From Xenorhabdus griffiniae (GTDB taxonomy: Bacteria > Pseudomonadota > Gammaproteobacteria > Enterobacterales > Enterobacteriaceae): a DNA stretch of 35,505 nt. Positions within the stretch are counted from its first letter, which is position 1; each line of letters starts with the position of its first letter. The stretch lies in assembly GCF_015163655.1 (NCBI RefSeq), contig NZ_JADEUF010000031.1, forward strand, positions 1-35,505, read 5' to 3'. The notes beneath the pieces were generated by a model that saw only the letters and a program-made list of their open reading frames with translations, made no database searches and was not told the origin of the DNA. Position numbers and translations under genes: made by a program. Shown here piece after piece: positions 20,226 to 28,759 of this stretch.

Positions 20226-23200
20226 ATGACAGAACCACGTTTTATACACTTACGTGTTCACAGTGATTATTCAATGATTGATGGCTTGGCGAAGATCGGC
20301 CCATTGGTGAAAAAAATCGCCAAATTGGGAATGCCAGCTTTTGCGATCACGGATTTTACCAACTTATGTGGATTGGTGAAATTCTATGGCAATGCCCACG
20401 GTGCCGGCATCAAGCCAATTATTGGTGCAGATTTTTATGTGGAAAGTGATTTGTTGGGAGATGAATATGCTCACCTGACGATCCTTGCCCGTAATAATGA
20501 AGGTTACAAAAATCTGACTCTGCTAATCTCTCAAGCTTACCAAAAAGGTTATGGCGCGATTGGCCCAACTATCCAGCGGGAATGGCTGGTGAAATACAAA
20601 ACAGGGTTGATCTTGCTGTCGGGTGGGCGCATGGGGGATGTGGGTAAATTCCTGCTGCGTGGCAATCGTGCGATGGCGGAACAATGCCTCGATTTTTATC
20701 AGGAGCATTTTCCTGACAGCTATTACCTTGAGTTGATCCGTACCGGACGTCAGGATGAAGAAAACTATCTTCATGCAGCTGTGGCACTCGCGTCAGAAAA
20801 AAATCTTCCTGTTGTGGCAACCAATGACGTTTGTTTTCTTGAAAGCGAAGACTTTGAAGCCCACGAGATTCGGGTTGCTATCCACGATGGGTATACGCTG
20901 TCTGATCCGAAACGTCCTAAAAATTACAGCCCTCAGCAATATCTACGCAGTGAACAGGAGATGTGTGAGCTTTTCTCAGACATTCCTGAAGCGCTACAAA
21001 ATAGCGTAGAAATTGCTAAACGCTGTAATGTCACGATCCGTCTTGGTGAGTATTTCCTGCCGCAATTTCCGACGGGGGAAATGAGCACTGAAGATTTCCT
21101 CATTGAAAAATCCAGGCAAGGGTTGGAAGAGCGTCTGGAATTTCTCTACCCCGATCCGGAAGCCAGGGCGCAAAAACGGCCAGAATATGATGAACGTCTT
21201 GCTGTTGAGCTGAACGTTATCAATCAAATGGGATTCCCAGGTTACTTCCTGATCGTAATGGAATTTATCCAGTGGTCGAAAGACAACGGTGTTCCCGTTG
21301 GACCAGGGCGAGGTTCTGGTGCCGGCTCCCTTGTGGCTTATGCGTTGAAAATTACCGACCTCGATCCGCTGGAATTCGATCTGCTGTTTGAACGTTTCCT
21401 CAACCCTGAACGTATTTCCATGCCAGATTTTGACATCGATTTCTGTATGGAAAAACGCGATCAAGTTATTGATCACGTTGCAGATATGTACGGACGAGAT
21501 GCGGTATCGCAGATCATCACTTTTGGTACGATGGCGGCGAAAGCGGTTATCCGCGATGTTGGGCGTGTACTTGGGCACCCCTATGGATTTGTGGACCGAA
21601 TCTCGAAACTGGTGCCTTCTGATCCGGGGATGACGCTGGAAAAAGCGTTTGCCGCCGAGCCACAGCTACCTGAAATTTACGAAGCAGATGAAGAGGTTAA
21701 AGCGCTGATAGACATGGCGCGCAAACTGGAAGGTGTCACTCGTAACGCAGGTAAACATGCCGGTGGTGTTGTTATTGCACCAACTAAAATTACTGATTTT
21801 GCGCCGATTTACTGTGATCCAGAAGGGCAAAACCCGGTTACCCAGTTTGACAAAAACGATGTGGAATACGCAGGCCTGGTTAAGTTTGACTTCCTGGGCT
21901 TGAGAACCCTGACCATCATCAACTGGGCACTTGAGATGGTGAATGCTCGTCGTGCCAGGAAAGAGCTGGAGCCGATTGATATCGCTGCTATTCCGTTGGA
22001 TGATCAGAAAAGTTTCGATATGCTGCAACGTTCTGAAACCACGGCCGTGTTCCAGCTTGAATCGCGCGGAATGAAGGACTTAATCAAACGCCTGCGCCCT
22101 GACTGTTTTGAAGACATGATCGCATTGGTGGCCCTGTTCCGTCCCGGGCCGTTGCAATCAGGCATGGTAGATAACTTTATCGACCGTAAACATGGACGGG
22201 AAGAGCTTTCTTATCCTGATGTTGAATGGCAACACGAATCCTTAAAACCTGTATTGGAGCCAACTTACGGCATTATCCTGTATCAGGAACAGGTGATGCA
22301 GATTGCACAGGTTTTGGCCGGTTATACCTTGGGCGGGGCAGATATGTTGCGCCGTGCAATGGGTAAGAAAAAACCAGAGGAGATGGCTAAACAGCGGTCG
22401 GTATTTGAAGAGGGAGCGATAAAACAGGGCGTTGATGGTACGCTTGCGATGAAAATCTTCGATTTGGTGGAGAAATTCGCGGGTTATGGCTTTAACAAAT
22501 CTCACTCCGCAGCTTATGCACTGGTTTCTTACCAAACGTTGTGGTTGAAAGCACACTATCCGGCAGAATTTATGGCTGCCGTGATGACGGCAGATATGGA
22601 TAACACCGAAAAAGTCGTTGGGTTGGTGGACGAGTGCTGGCGTATGGGGTTGAAAGTTCTTCCTCCTGATATTAACAGCGGTTTGTATCATTTCCATGTC
22701 AATGATGATGGAGAAATTGTTTACGGCATTGGTGCGATTAAAGGTGTGGGTGAAGGACCGATCGAAGCGATGCTCGAAGCCCGACAGAAAGGGGGGCATT
22801 TCAAAGAGCTATTTGACCTATGCGCACGTGTTGATACCAAAAAAATAAACCGTCGGGTGATGGAAAAACTGATCATGTCTGGTGCTTTTGATCGGTTGGG
22901 ACCACATCGTGCGGCACTGATGTCTTCCCTGGAAGGGGCACTGAAAGCAGCGGATCAACATGCCAAAGCCGAAGCCACGGGGCAAACCGATATGTTTGGC
23001 GTGTTGGCTGAAGAACCAGAACAAGTTGAGCGCTCCTATGCCAGCACCCCAAAATGGCCAGATCAGGTGGTATTGGATGGTGAGCGGGAAACGTTGGGAC
23101 TGTACTTAACTGGGCATCCAATTACAGGTTATTTGAAAGAGATTGAACGATATACCAATGGATTACGTCTAAAAGATGTGAACCCGACACCTCGTGGCCA

Positions 23201-23708
23201 GGTAACAACTGTGGTAGGTTTGGTATTAGCTTCCAAAATAGTGACAACCAAACGGGGAAACCGAATTGGTATCAGTACATTGGATGATCGTTCAGGACGT
23301 CTGGAGATCATGCTGTTTTCTGATGCACTGGAAAGGTATCAGCATTTATTAGAGCAGGACAAGATTTTGATTGCTACCGGACAAGTCAGCTTTGATGACT
23401 TCAGCGGTGGGCTTAAAATGACAGTTCGTGAATTAATGGATATCAGTGAGGCACGTGAAAAATTTGCACGTGGGCTTGCTATCTCGTTATCGGACAGGCA
23501 AATTGATGAACAATTATTGAGCCGTCTTCGTGGAGCATTGGAGCCACACCGTTCAGGTACAATACCGGTTCATCTTTATTACCAGCGGGTAGATGCCCGC
23601 GCCCGTTTACGATTCGGGGCGACATGGCGGGTAACGCCAACAGACACCCTTTTGACCGATCTGCGAACTCTGCTGGGTAATGAGCAGGTAGAATTAGAAT
23701 TTGACTAG
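20226..23708 (+). CDS. dnaE: DNA polymerase III alpha subunit
   Basis: DnaE is the replicative polymerase subunit of the holoenzyme. The 1160-residue product equals E. coli in length. The N-terminal PHP domain begins [16 protein letters not shown]. The catalytic palm has PDFDIDFC with Asp401 and Asp403, and [11 protein letters not shown] with the third Asp near 555. The internal beta-clamp motif is QTDMF at 920-924 (QADMF in E. coli). An OB domain (about 975-1080) and a C-terminal tau-binding region follow. AccA is encoded 12 bases downstream. Confidence 0.99.
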   Translation: MTEPRFIHLRVHSDYSMIDGLAKIGPLVKKIAKLGMPAFAITDFTNLCGLVKFYGNAHGAGIKPIIGADFYVESDLLGDEYAHLTILARNNEGYKNLTLLISQAYQKGYGAIGPTIQREWLVKYKTGLILLSGGRMGDVGKFLLRGNRAMAEQCLDFYQEHFPDSYYLELIRTGRQDEENYLHAAVALASEKNLPVVATNDVCFLESEDFEAHEIRVAIHDGYTLSDPKRPKNYSPQQYLRSEQEMCELFSDIPEALQNSVEIAKRCNVTIRLGEYFLPQFPTGEMSTEDFLIEKSRQGLEERLEFLYPDPEARAQKRPEYDERLAVELNVINQMGFPGYFLIVMEFIQWSKDNGVPVGPGRGSGAGSLVAYALKITDLDPLEFDLLFERFLNPERISMPDFDIDFCMEKRDQVIDHVADMYGRDAVSQIITFGTMAAKAVIRDVGRVLGHPYGFVDRISKLVPSDPGMTLEKAFAAEPQLPEIYEADEEVKALIDMARKLEGVTRNAGKHAGGVVIAPTKITDFAPIYCDPEGQNPVTQFDKNDVEYAGLVKFDFLGLRTLTIINWALEMVNARRARKELEPIDIAAIPLDDQKSFDMLQRSETTAVFQLESRGMKDLIKRLRPDCFEDMIALVALFRPGPLQSGMVDNFIDRKHGREELSYPDVEWQHESLKPVLEPTYGIILYQEQVMQIAQVLAGYTLGGADMLRRAMGKKKPEEMAKQRSVFEEGAIKQGVDGTLAMKIFDLVEKFAGYGFNKSHSAAYALVSYQTLWLKAHYPAEFMAAVMTADMDNTEKVVGLVDECWRMGLKVLPPDINSGLYHFHVNDDGEIVYGIGAIKGVGEGPIEAMLEARQKGGHFKELFDLCARVDTKKINRRVMEKLIMSGAFDRLGPHRAALMSSLEGALKAADQHAKAEATGQTDMFGVLAEEPEQVERSYASTPKWPDQVVLDGERETLGLYLTGHPITGYLKEIERYTNGLRLKDVNPTPRGQVTTVVGLVLASKIVTTKRGNRIGISTLDDRSGRLEIMLFSDALERYQHLLEQDKILIATGQVSFDDFSGGLKMTVRELMDISEAREKFARGLAISLSDRQIDEQLLSRLRGALEPHRSGTIPVHLYYQRVDARARLRFGATWRVTPTDTLLTDLRTLLGNEQVELEFD

Positions 23709-23720
23709 AATAGGAACATT

Positions 23721-24680
23721 ATGAGTCTGAATTTTCTGGATTTTGAACAGCCGATTGCCGAGCTGGAAGCGAAAATTGATTCGCTTACCGCAGTTAGCCG
23801 TCAAGATGAAAAGCTAGATATCAATCTGGATGAAGAAGTCCAGCGTCTGCGGGAAAAAAGCCTGGAGCTGACTCGCAAAATTTTCGCTGATTTAGGGGCA
23901 TGGCAAATTTCCCAGCTATCACGTCATCCGCTGCGCCCTTATACACTGGATTATATTCAGCGCATATTTACTGACTTTGAAGAGCTGGCGGGCGATCGTG
24001 CCTATGCTGATGATAAGGCTATTGTGGGAGGATTAGCGCGTATTGATGGCCGTCCTGTCATGGTCATAGGCCACCAGAAAGGGCGTGAAACCAAAGAGAA
24101 GATCCGCCGTAATTTTGGTATGCCATCACCAGAAGGTTATCGCAAGGCGTTGAGATTAATGGAGATGGCAGAGCGTTTCAAATTGCCAATTATTACTTTC
24201 ATTGATACACCTGGCGCCTATCCTGGGGTCGGTGCAGAAGAGCGTGGTCAGTCAGAAGCCATTGCCCGTAACCTGCGTGAAATGTCTCATCTTTCTGTCC
24301 CTATTATCTGTACCGTGATTGGCGAAGGTGGCTCTGGTGGCGCATTGGCGCTTAGTGTTGGTGATAAAGTCAACATGTTGCAATACAGCACCTTCTCTAC
24401 CATCTCTCCTGAAGGTTGTGCATCCATTTTGTGGAAAAGCGCTGAAAAAGCACCATTGGCGGCGGAAGCCATGGGGAATACGGCCCCACGTCTGAAAGAA
24501 TTGAATCTGATTGATACTGTGATCCCTGAGCCATTGGGTGGTGCGCACCGTAACTATGAAGAAATTGCTGAAACATTGAAAGCTCAATTGTTAGCTGATC
24601 TTTCTGAATTGAGCGAACTGGACAGTGAAGAATTAGTTAACCGCCGTTATGAGCACTTAATGCAGTACGGTTATTGCTAA
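23721..24680 (+). CDS. accA: Acetyl-CoA carboxylase carboxyltransferase subunit alpha
   Basis: AccA and the zinc-containing AccD form the carboxyltransferase that makes malonyl-CoA, the first committed step of fatty acid synthesis. The 319-residue product has the N-terminal [20 protein letters not shown] helix, then the crotonase-fold core with [55 protein letters not shown] and [16 protein letters not shown]. It is full length and ends ERMQYGYC-like ([11 protein letters not shown]). A terminator lies downstream, so it is likely the last gene of the long plus-strand cluster. Confidence 0.99.
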   Translation: MSLNFLDFEQPIAELEAKIDSLTAVSRQDEKLDINLDEEVQRLREKSLELTRKIFADLGAWQISQLSRHPLRPYTLDYIQRIFTDFEELAGDRAYADDKAIVGGLARIDGRPVMVIGHQKGRETKEKIRRNFGMPSPEGYRKALRLMEMAERFKLPIITFIDTPGAYPGVGAEERGQSEAIARNLREMSHLSVPIICTVIGEGGSGGALALSVGDKVNMLQYSTFSTISPEGCASILWKSAEKAPLAAEAMGNTAPRLKELNLIDTVIPEPLGGAHRNYEEIAETLKAQLLADLSELSELDSEELVNRRYEHLMQYGYC

Positions 24681-24703
24681 GGTCTAAAGTTTTTACTCGC
24701 TAA

Positions 24704-24808
24704 TATACCAACCTAACTTCAAGATGCGTGTGATGTCTCCCCCGAAGCGGGGGAGAAATCAGGTTTAATATCGTGTTGTAAATGGCAACTTGAAGTTTAA
24801 TGCGTATA
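24704..24808. repeat. Palindromic MITE-like repeat, copy 1
   Basis: This 105-base element has imperfect 24-base terminal inverted repeats, 24704-24727 and 24785-24808, which match at 18 of 24 positions when one is reversed and complemented. Both start TATAC and contain the core ACTTCAAG(A/T)TGC. A very GC-rich hairpin, TCTCCCCCG (24736-24744) / CGGGGGAGA (24748-24756), lies inside. It has no coding capacity. The same end sequences bound the element at 32662-32722, so this is a dispersed family rather than a chance palindrome. Confidence 0.75.
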
Positions 24809-24827
24809 GAAGATGAAGAGTATTTAC

Positions 24828-24877
24828 CAGGCGGAAATGTTGAGGAGTGATAACTCCCTGATATTTCTGCCTGTTTT
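24828..24877 (+). terminator. accA terminator
   Basis: CAGGCGGAAAT (24828-24838) pairs with ATTTCTGCCTG (24863-24873), with one G-T wobble, and an inner GGAG / CTCC stem sits in the loop. TTTT follows at 24874-24877. It closes the plus-strand cluster. The rest of the accA-transporter spacer, to 24996, is AT-rich and presumably holds the transporter promoter, but no strong consensus is seen. Confidence 0.7.
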
Positions 24878-24996
24878 GCTGTTTGTAAGAGCGAAATTAT
24901 TACATCATATATAATCTAATATTATCATGCTTGATGGCATTGGGATGGAATAGGCGCCTGTAGGCTGGGCTTTAAAATAATAAGTTGAGTTTTTCT

Positions 24997-25914
24997 ATGG
25001 CCAAATATAAATATATTATTTATGCGTTTTCTTGTGTGTTTATCTGGAGTTTTATACCTTCTATATCACGTTTTGGTCAGAAAGAGATGGATCACTTCCA
25101 ATACTTATTCTGGTCAAATATTTTGTCTGTTTTGGCCGTATTTATCGTTGCCCTCATGATGGGCAGAAGTTGGAAGACGCTTTTATTTATCCCTTTGCCC
25201 GTTATGCTTAAGGTATTGATCTTAGGTGCTTTGGATTGTTTCTTTTATTTACTGCTTTACTATGGTTATTCCATTGAAAATGGTGTTGCTGTTTTGGTGA
25301 TCCAATATAGCTGGCCGTTAATGATTATTGGATTGTCATTTTTCCTGTTTAAAGAAACATTGACTATCAAGCAGATGATTGGCATTGCAATGGGCTTTAT
25401 GGCTGTTGTGATCACTTTCACGAAAGGAAACATCACCGAGATTGCGGTGGAACATCCGCAGGCATTGTTGCTGGTATTTAGCGGATCGTTTTGTTTTGCA
25501 TTAATGTCAGTATTATCGAGGCAGTATGCTATTGATCCCTATATTAGTACATTCTGGGTATTCCTCTGTTCTACCTTCGTTTCCGCAGTTTTTATGTTTG
25601 CTTTTAGCCGAATTAACTTGCCTGTCGGTGATTCACTGATGCCAACATTACTTAACGGCATCATATTGAATGGAATCTCTTATATTATTTGGTTTAAGGC
25701 TATGAATGGCCCTGATTCCCATAAGGTTGCCTCAATTTTATTTTTATCCCCTGTCTTGTCGATGATGTGGATTATTTTGTTTTTTGGTGATGCGTTTGTC
25801 CCTGCCTATGTGATTGGGTTAGCGCTGGTTATTATTTCTGGATTACTCTGCATCAGTGCTAAGAGAAAAAATGCCAAACAAAATGAATTGATGGATGATC
25901 TGATTGAGGATTGA
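24997..25914 (+). CDS. EamA-family (DMT superfamily) membrane transporter
   Basis: This is a predicted inner-membrane transporter of the drug/metabolite superfamily; substrate unknown. The 305-residue product is very hydrophobic, with about ten membrane segments. It shows the internal two-fold repeat typical of two EamA domains: the first spans about 5-140 (YIIYAFSCVFIWSFIPSI ... QYSWPLMIIGLSFFLFKE) and the second about 150-290 (LLVFSGSFCFALMSVLSR ... SPVLSMMWIILFFGDAF). A charged cytoplasmic tail ends it. The ATG at 24997 (MAKYKYII) is preferred over an in-frame TTG at 24985. Codon use looks more AT-rich than its neighbours. It occupies the place held by ldcC and gloX in E. coli, so it is an accessory gene here. 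tilS begins 31 bases later. Confidence 0.85.
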   Translation: MAKYKYIIYAFSCVFIWSFIPSISRFGQKEMDHFQYLFWSNILSVLAVFIVALMMGRSWKTLLFIPLPVMLKVLILGALDCFFYLLLYYGYSIENGVAVLVIQYSWPLMIIGLSFFLFKETLTIKQMIGIAMGFMAVVITFTKGNITEIAVEHPQALLLVFSGSFCFALMSVLSRQYAIDPYISTFWVFLCSTFVSAVFMFAFSRINLPVGDSLMPTLLNGIILNGISYIIWFKAMNGPDSHKVASILFLSPVLSMMWIILFFGDAFVPAYVIGLALVIISGLLCISAKRKNAKQNELMDDLIED

Positions 25915-25945
25915 GCAGGAAAATGAAGAAAGGTTTGGTTCCATA

Positions 25946-27292
25946 ATGGCAAATATGCATGATCTTTTGCTTATGACGTTGGCAGACCAAATTGGCCAGC
26001 ATAAAAAGATTTTGGTTGGATTTAGCGGTGGATTGGACTCTACCGTATTGTTGCATCTGCTTGTTCGTTTGCGAGCCCAATCTCATCAATGGAGTAGCGA
26101 ACCAATGGCGTTAAGGGCAATCCATATTCATCATGGCTTAAACTTAAAGGCGGATTTATGGGTCGAACATTGTCGCCAAGTTTGTGCCGATTGGCAGGTG
26201 GATTTCCGAACCGAAAAAGTCCAACTTGATACTCGTCAGAATGGGATTGAAGCTGCGGCTCGGAATGCGCGTTATCACGCTTTCCAACGTGAGCTACAGC
26301 AGGATGAAGTTTTAATTACGGCACAACATCTTGATGATCAGGCAGAAACGTTCTTATTAGCATTGAAACGGGGCAGTGGTCCGGCAGGATTATCTTCCAT
26401 GCCTGCCAGAATGCCATTTGCAGGAACGACATTAATTCGTCCATTGTTAAATGTAAGCCGTGCAGAATTGGAAGAATATGCACAGACACAAAAATTACAA
26501 TGGGTAGAGGATGACAGTAATCAAGATGATCGTTATGACCGTAATTTCCTGCGTCTGAATATCATGCCATTACTAAATCAGCGTTGGCCCCATTTCCCCC
26601 AGGCAGTTTCCCGTAGTGCCAGTTTGTGTGGTGAGCAAGAACAATTACTGGATGAATTGCTGCAAGAATCTTTAGATTCATTGATTACTGCGGAAGGTTC
26701 GATATCCATTCCTCCTTTGGAAAGCAGTTCTGAAGCAAAACGAAATGCATTGTTGCGGCGATGGCTCAGCCAGTGTGGGGTAAAAATGCCGGCACGAGAG
26801 CAGCTTCAACGCATTTGGTCAGAAGTGGCACTCTCCAGGCAAGATGCAGAACCGCGTTTTAGGTTAGGGCACTATGATATTCGTCGTTATCGGCAGCAAC
26901 TTTGGCTACTTCCGCAATATCAAAATCTGGCGGGAACTATTCTTGCATGGGATTTACAACAGGCATTGACGCTACCAGATGGGTTGGGAATGCTGCTCTG
27001 CGCTAAAGAAAATGGCATGACAGTGAGAAAGCCAACCGCTAATGAGCAAGTGACAATTCGTTTTGGTGTTCAGGGTAATATTAGTATTGTGGGACGACAA
27101 CATTCTCGTCACAGTAAAAAACTGTGGCAAGAATTTGGGGTTGCGCCTTGGCTCAGAGAGAGAACACCTTTGCTCTATTACAACGAAAAACTGATAGCCG
27201 CGTTGGGGGTTTTTATCACTAAAGAAGGGCAAAATTTACTCGATGACGAAGGAATTTCAGTTCAGTGGAAGAAAATTACCCACCATATTTAA
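25946..27292 (+). CDS. tilS: tRNA(Ile)-lysidine synthase
   Basis: TilS changes C34 of the CAU-anticodon isoleucine tRNA to lysidine with ATP, switching it to read AUA. The product has the PP-loop ATP motif ILVGFSGGLDSTVLLHLL near the N-terminus, HIHHGLN, TAQHLDDQAETFLLALKRGSGPAGLSSM, and ESNQD-like DDSNQDDRYDRNFLRLNIMPLL motifs. The C-terminal substrate-binding domain (WQEFGVAPWLRERTPLLYY) is also present. The ATG at 25946 gives 448 residues. The frame stays open to a TTG at 25904 that overlaps the transporter, but that extension is not conserved. It ends before a strong bidirectional terminator. Confidence 0.96.
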   Translation: MANMHDLLLMTLADQIGQHKKILVGFSGGLDSTVLLHLLVRLRAQSHQWSSEPMALRAIHIHHGLNLKADLWVEHCRQVCADWQVDFRTEKVQLDTRQNGIEAAARNARYHAFQRELQQDEVLITAQHLDDQAETFLLALKRGSGPAGLSSMPARMPFAGTTLIRPLLNVSRAELEEYAQTQKLQWVEDDSNQDDRYDRNFLRLNIMPLLNQRWPHFPQAVSRSASLCGEQEQLLDELLQESLDSLITAEGSISIPPLESSSEAKRNALLRRWLSQCGVKMPAREQLQRIWSEVALSRQDAEPRFRLGHYDIRRYRQQLWLLPQYQNLAGTILAWDLQQALTLPDGLGMLLCAKENGMTVRKPTANEQVTIRFGVQGNISIVGRQHSRHSKKLWQEFGVAPWLRERTPLLYYNEKLIAALGVFITKEGQNLLDDEGISVQWKKITHHI

Positions 27293-27358
27293 TGGCAGGG
27301 TGAGTCACATAGCGTGGGCTATAGCGGATTACTCATTGATTTATAGATTTTTTACATA

Positions 27359-27386
27359 AAAAGTCCTTATCTTAATAAGGACTTTT
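27359..27386. terminator. Bidirectional terminator between tilS and rof
   Basis: A perfect 12-base-pair stem AAAAGTCCTTAT (27359-27370) / ATAAGGACTTTT (27375-27386) closes a CTTA loop. Because the stem starts with A and ends with T runs it can terminate transcription from both sides. It lies between the convergent tilS and rof genes. Confidence 0.9.
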
Positions 27387-27420
27387 GGCAAAAGGTGCTA
27401 ATCGTTATTCGCGATCAGAT

Positions 27421-27684
27421 TTAAGAATGCTCGATAACAATCGTTCCAATTTCTGGATTGCTGAAACTAATAATGTAATCTAACCTTAATTCACGGGTTC
27501 CTTCATTTGAATCGACGAGAAGATATTCAATTTTTTTTCTTAAAATCAGCTTATTAGCTTTTCCTTCAAGTGTTTCACCATCTCGCAATTGGAGATGCAA
27601 ATATAGCTGGCGTTGGCATGCTAGCTCAAGATTATCGTAATCATCACAGTTAATTGGTTGATATTCTTCGTTATCTATAGACAT
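27421..27684 (-). CDS. rof: Rho-binding antiterminator Rof (YaeO)
   Basis: Rof binds the primary RNA site of Rho and inhibits Rho-dependent termination. The 87-residue product carries the recognisable blocks YQPINCDDYDNLELACQ at the N-terminus and TRELRLDYIISFSNPEIGTI at the C-terminus, nearly identical to E. coli Rof. It has an Sm-like small beta fold. In E. coli it is coupled to yaeP; no yaeP-like frame is found upstream here, so rof appears monocistronic. The start ATG at 27684 is the only one giving the conserved N-terminus. Confidence 0.95.
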   Translation of the reverse strand: MSIDNEEYQPINCDDYDNLELACQRQLYLHLQLRDGETLEGKANKLILRKKIEYLLVDSNEGTRELRLDYIISFSNPEIGTIVIEHS

Positions 27685-27762
27685 ATTTGCTCACCACTAT
27701 GTTAGTGGCGGTTATCGTGCCGCCCGTGATTGACCAAAATCAAATGCAAAATGCTACTTACG

Positions 27763-27771
27763 ACTATAGCA
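27763..27771 (-). promoter_or_regulatory. Probable rof promoter (extended -10)
   Basis: On the minus strand, TGC followed by TATAGT (27771-27763) forms an extended -10 about 79 bases before the rof start codon. The -35 region is weak. The rest of the 307-base rof-nlpE spacer shows no gene, repeat or strong second promoter; the nlpE promoter must lie in its right-hand part but I cannot place it with confidence. Confidence 0.4.
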
Positions 27772-27991
27772 CAGTAAGCTTCCCGTTATTACGAATAAGT
27801 CGGTGAGACTTTCGTTGAAACAGAAAGCGGATGAAATCTGTATCTTACCAGTATGCAATAAAATAAAGTCATGCTATTCGATTGCTCTCTCCGTGCATTT
27901 TGGAACCCAGTAGAGTAATGTCAATTTTGTTAGGTAAAGTTTATGCTTTGCTTGGAAGTCAGTAATTATCTTTTTGAATTTATTGGATCAA

Positions 27992-28678
27992 ATGATGAAT
28001 AAAAAAATATTGCTTGCATTGTTGGTTGCTGGTGTATTCACCGCTACAGGATGCCAGAATACCTCCGTAGCTCAGGATAATCCTGTATCTGAGGAAAAAT
28101 CTCCGCCAACCGAAAACGTGTTTAGTGGTGTTGTACCTTGTGCGGATTGTGCAGGTATCGAAACCACCTTACAACTTGCTAAAGATGGGACATATATATT
28201 GGGGCGAACCTATCTGGAAGCTAAAAATGGGGAAAATACGTTCTTTGAAACCGGTCATTGGGTGATGGATGGTAAAAAGATTGTCTTGAGTCAGCAAGAC
28301 GGCCAAAAATCTTATTATCAGATGAAAGGCGAAAACCTGGTTATGCTGGATATCGACGGCGAGCCAATTCAATCAAGCTTCAATTATGAATTAGATAAAG
28401 TCAAACCGAAAAAACTGGCCGGAGAATACAGCTATTTTGCTGATTCCGCTCTCTTTACGGAATGTGGTACAGGAAGGCGTTATGATGCGGCGGAAAATAT
28501 CGATTTAGAACGTGGCTATAGCGCCACGGGAGTAGAAGGTGGAACCCCTGTTTATGTAGAAATAGAGGGCTATTATACGGTTCGCCCTTCAATGGAAGAT
28601 GGTTTGTTTGATAATGCCGTGGTCCAAACAGGTAAAATTCGTTTTGATAAGGCTTCTTCCTGCCATACTAAGAAATAA
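27992..28678 (+). CDS. nlpE: Outer-membrane lipoprotein NlpE (CutF)
   Basis: NlpE is a lipoprotein that activates the Cpx envelope stress response on surface contact or when lipoprotein export fails. The 228-residue product has a lipoprotein signal, MMNKKILLALLVAGVFTATGC, with the acylated Cys at 21 (ATGC lipobox, weaker than LAGC). The N-terminal NlpE domain has the family's PCADCAGIETTL CxxC motif and WVMDGKKIVL. A C-terminal OB-like domain has the conserved distant Cys pair in FTECGTGRRY and SSCHTKK. ATG at 27992 or 27995 is preferred over an in-frame TTG at 27974. It converges on proS. Confidence 0.93.
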   Translation: MMNKKILLALLVAGVFTATGCQNTSVAQDNPVSEEKSPPTENVFSGVVPCADCAGIETTLQLAKDGTYILGRTYLEAKNGENTFFETGHWVMDGKKIVLSQQDGQKSYYQMKGENLVMLDIDGEPIQSSFNYELDKVKPKKLAGEYSYFADSALFTECGTGRRYDAAENIDLERGYSATGVEGGTPVYVEIEGYYTVRPSMEDGLFDNAVVQTGKIRFDKASSCHTKK

Positions 28679-28708
28679 CGTATAACAGCGACGCATAATC
28701 TTTTGAAA

Positions 28709-28733
28709 AACCTGCGTAATGAATACGCAGGTT
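28709..28733. terminator. Bidirectional terminator between nlpE and proS
   Basis: AACCTGCGTA (28709-28718) and TACGCAGGTT (28724-28733) form a perfect ten-base-pair stem with a five-base loop. On the minus strand TTTTTC follows, making it a strong proS terminator. On the plus strand TCTTAATT follows, so it can also serve nlpE. Confidence 0.85.
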
Positions 28734-28759
28734 CTCTTAATTAAAACTGACAAACAAAA

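Noticed and set aside
24736-24756. GC-rich hairpin in repeat copy 1 as the accA terminator
   Set aside because: It has no T-run on either side in the needed place, and a better terminator with TTTT lies at 24828-24877.
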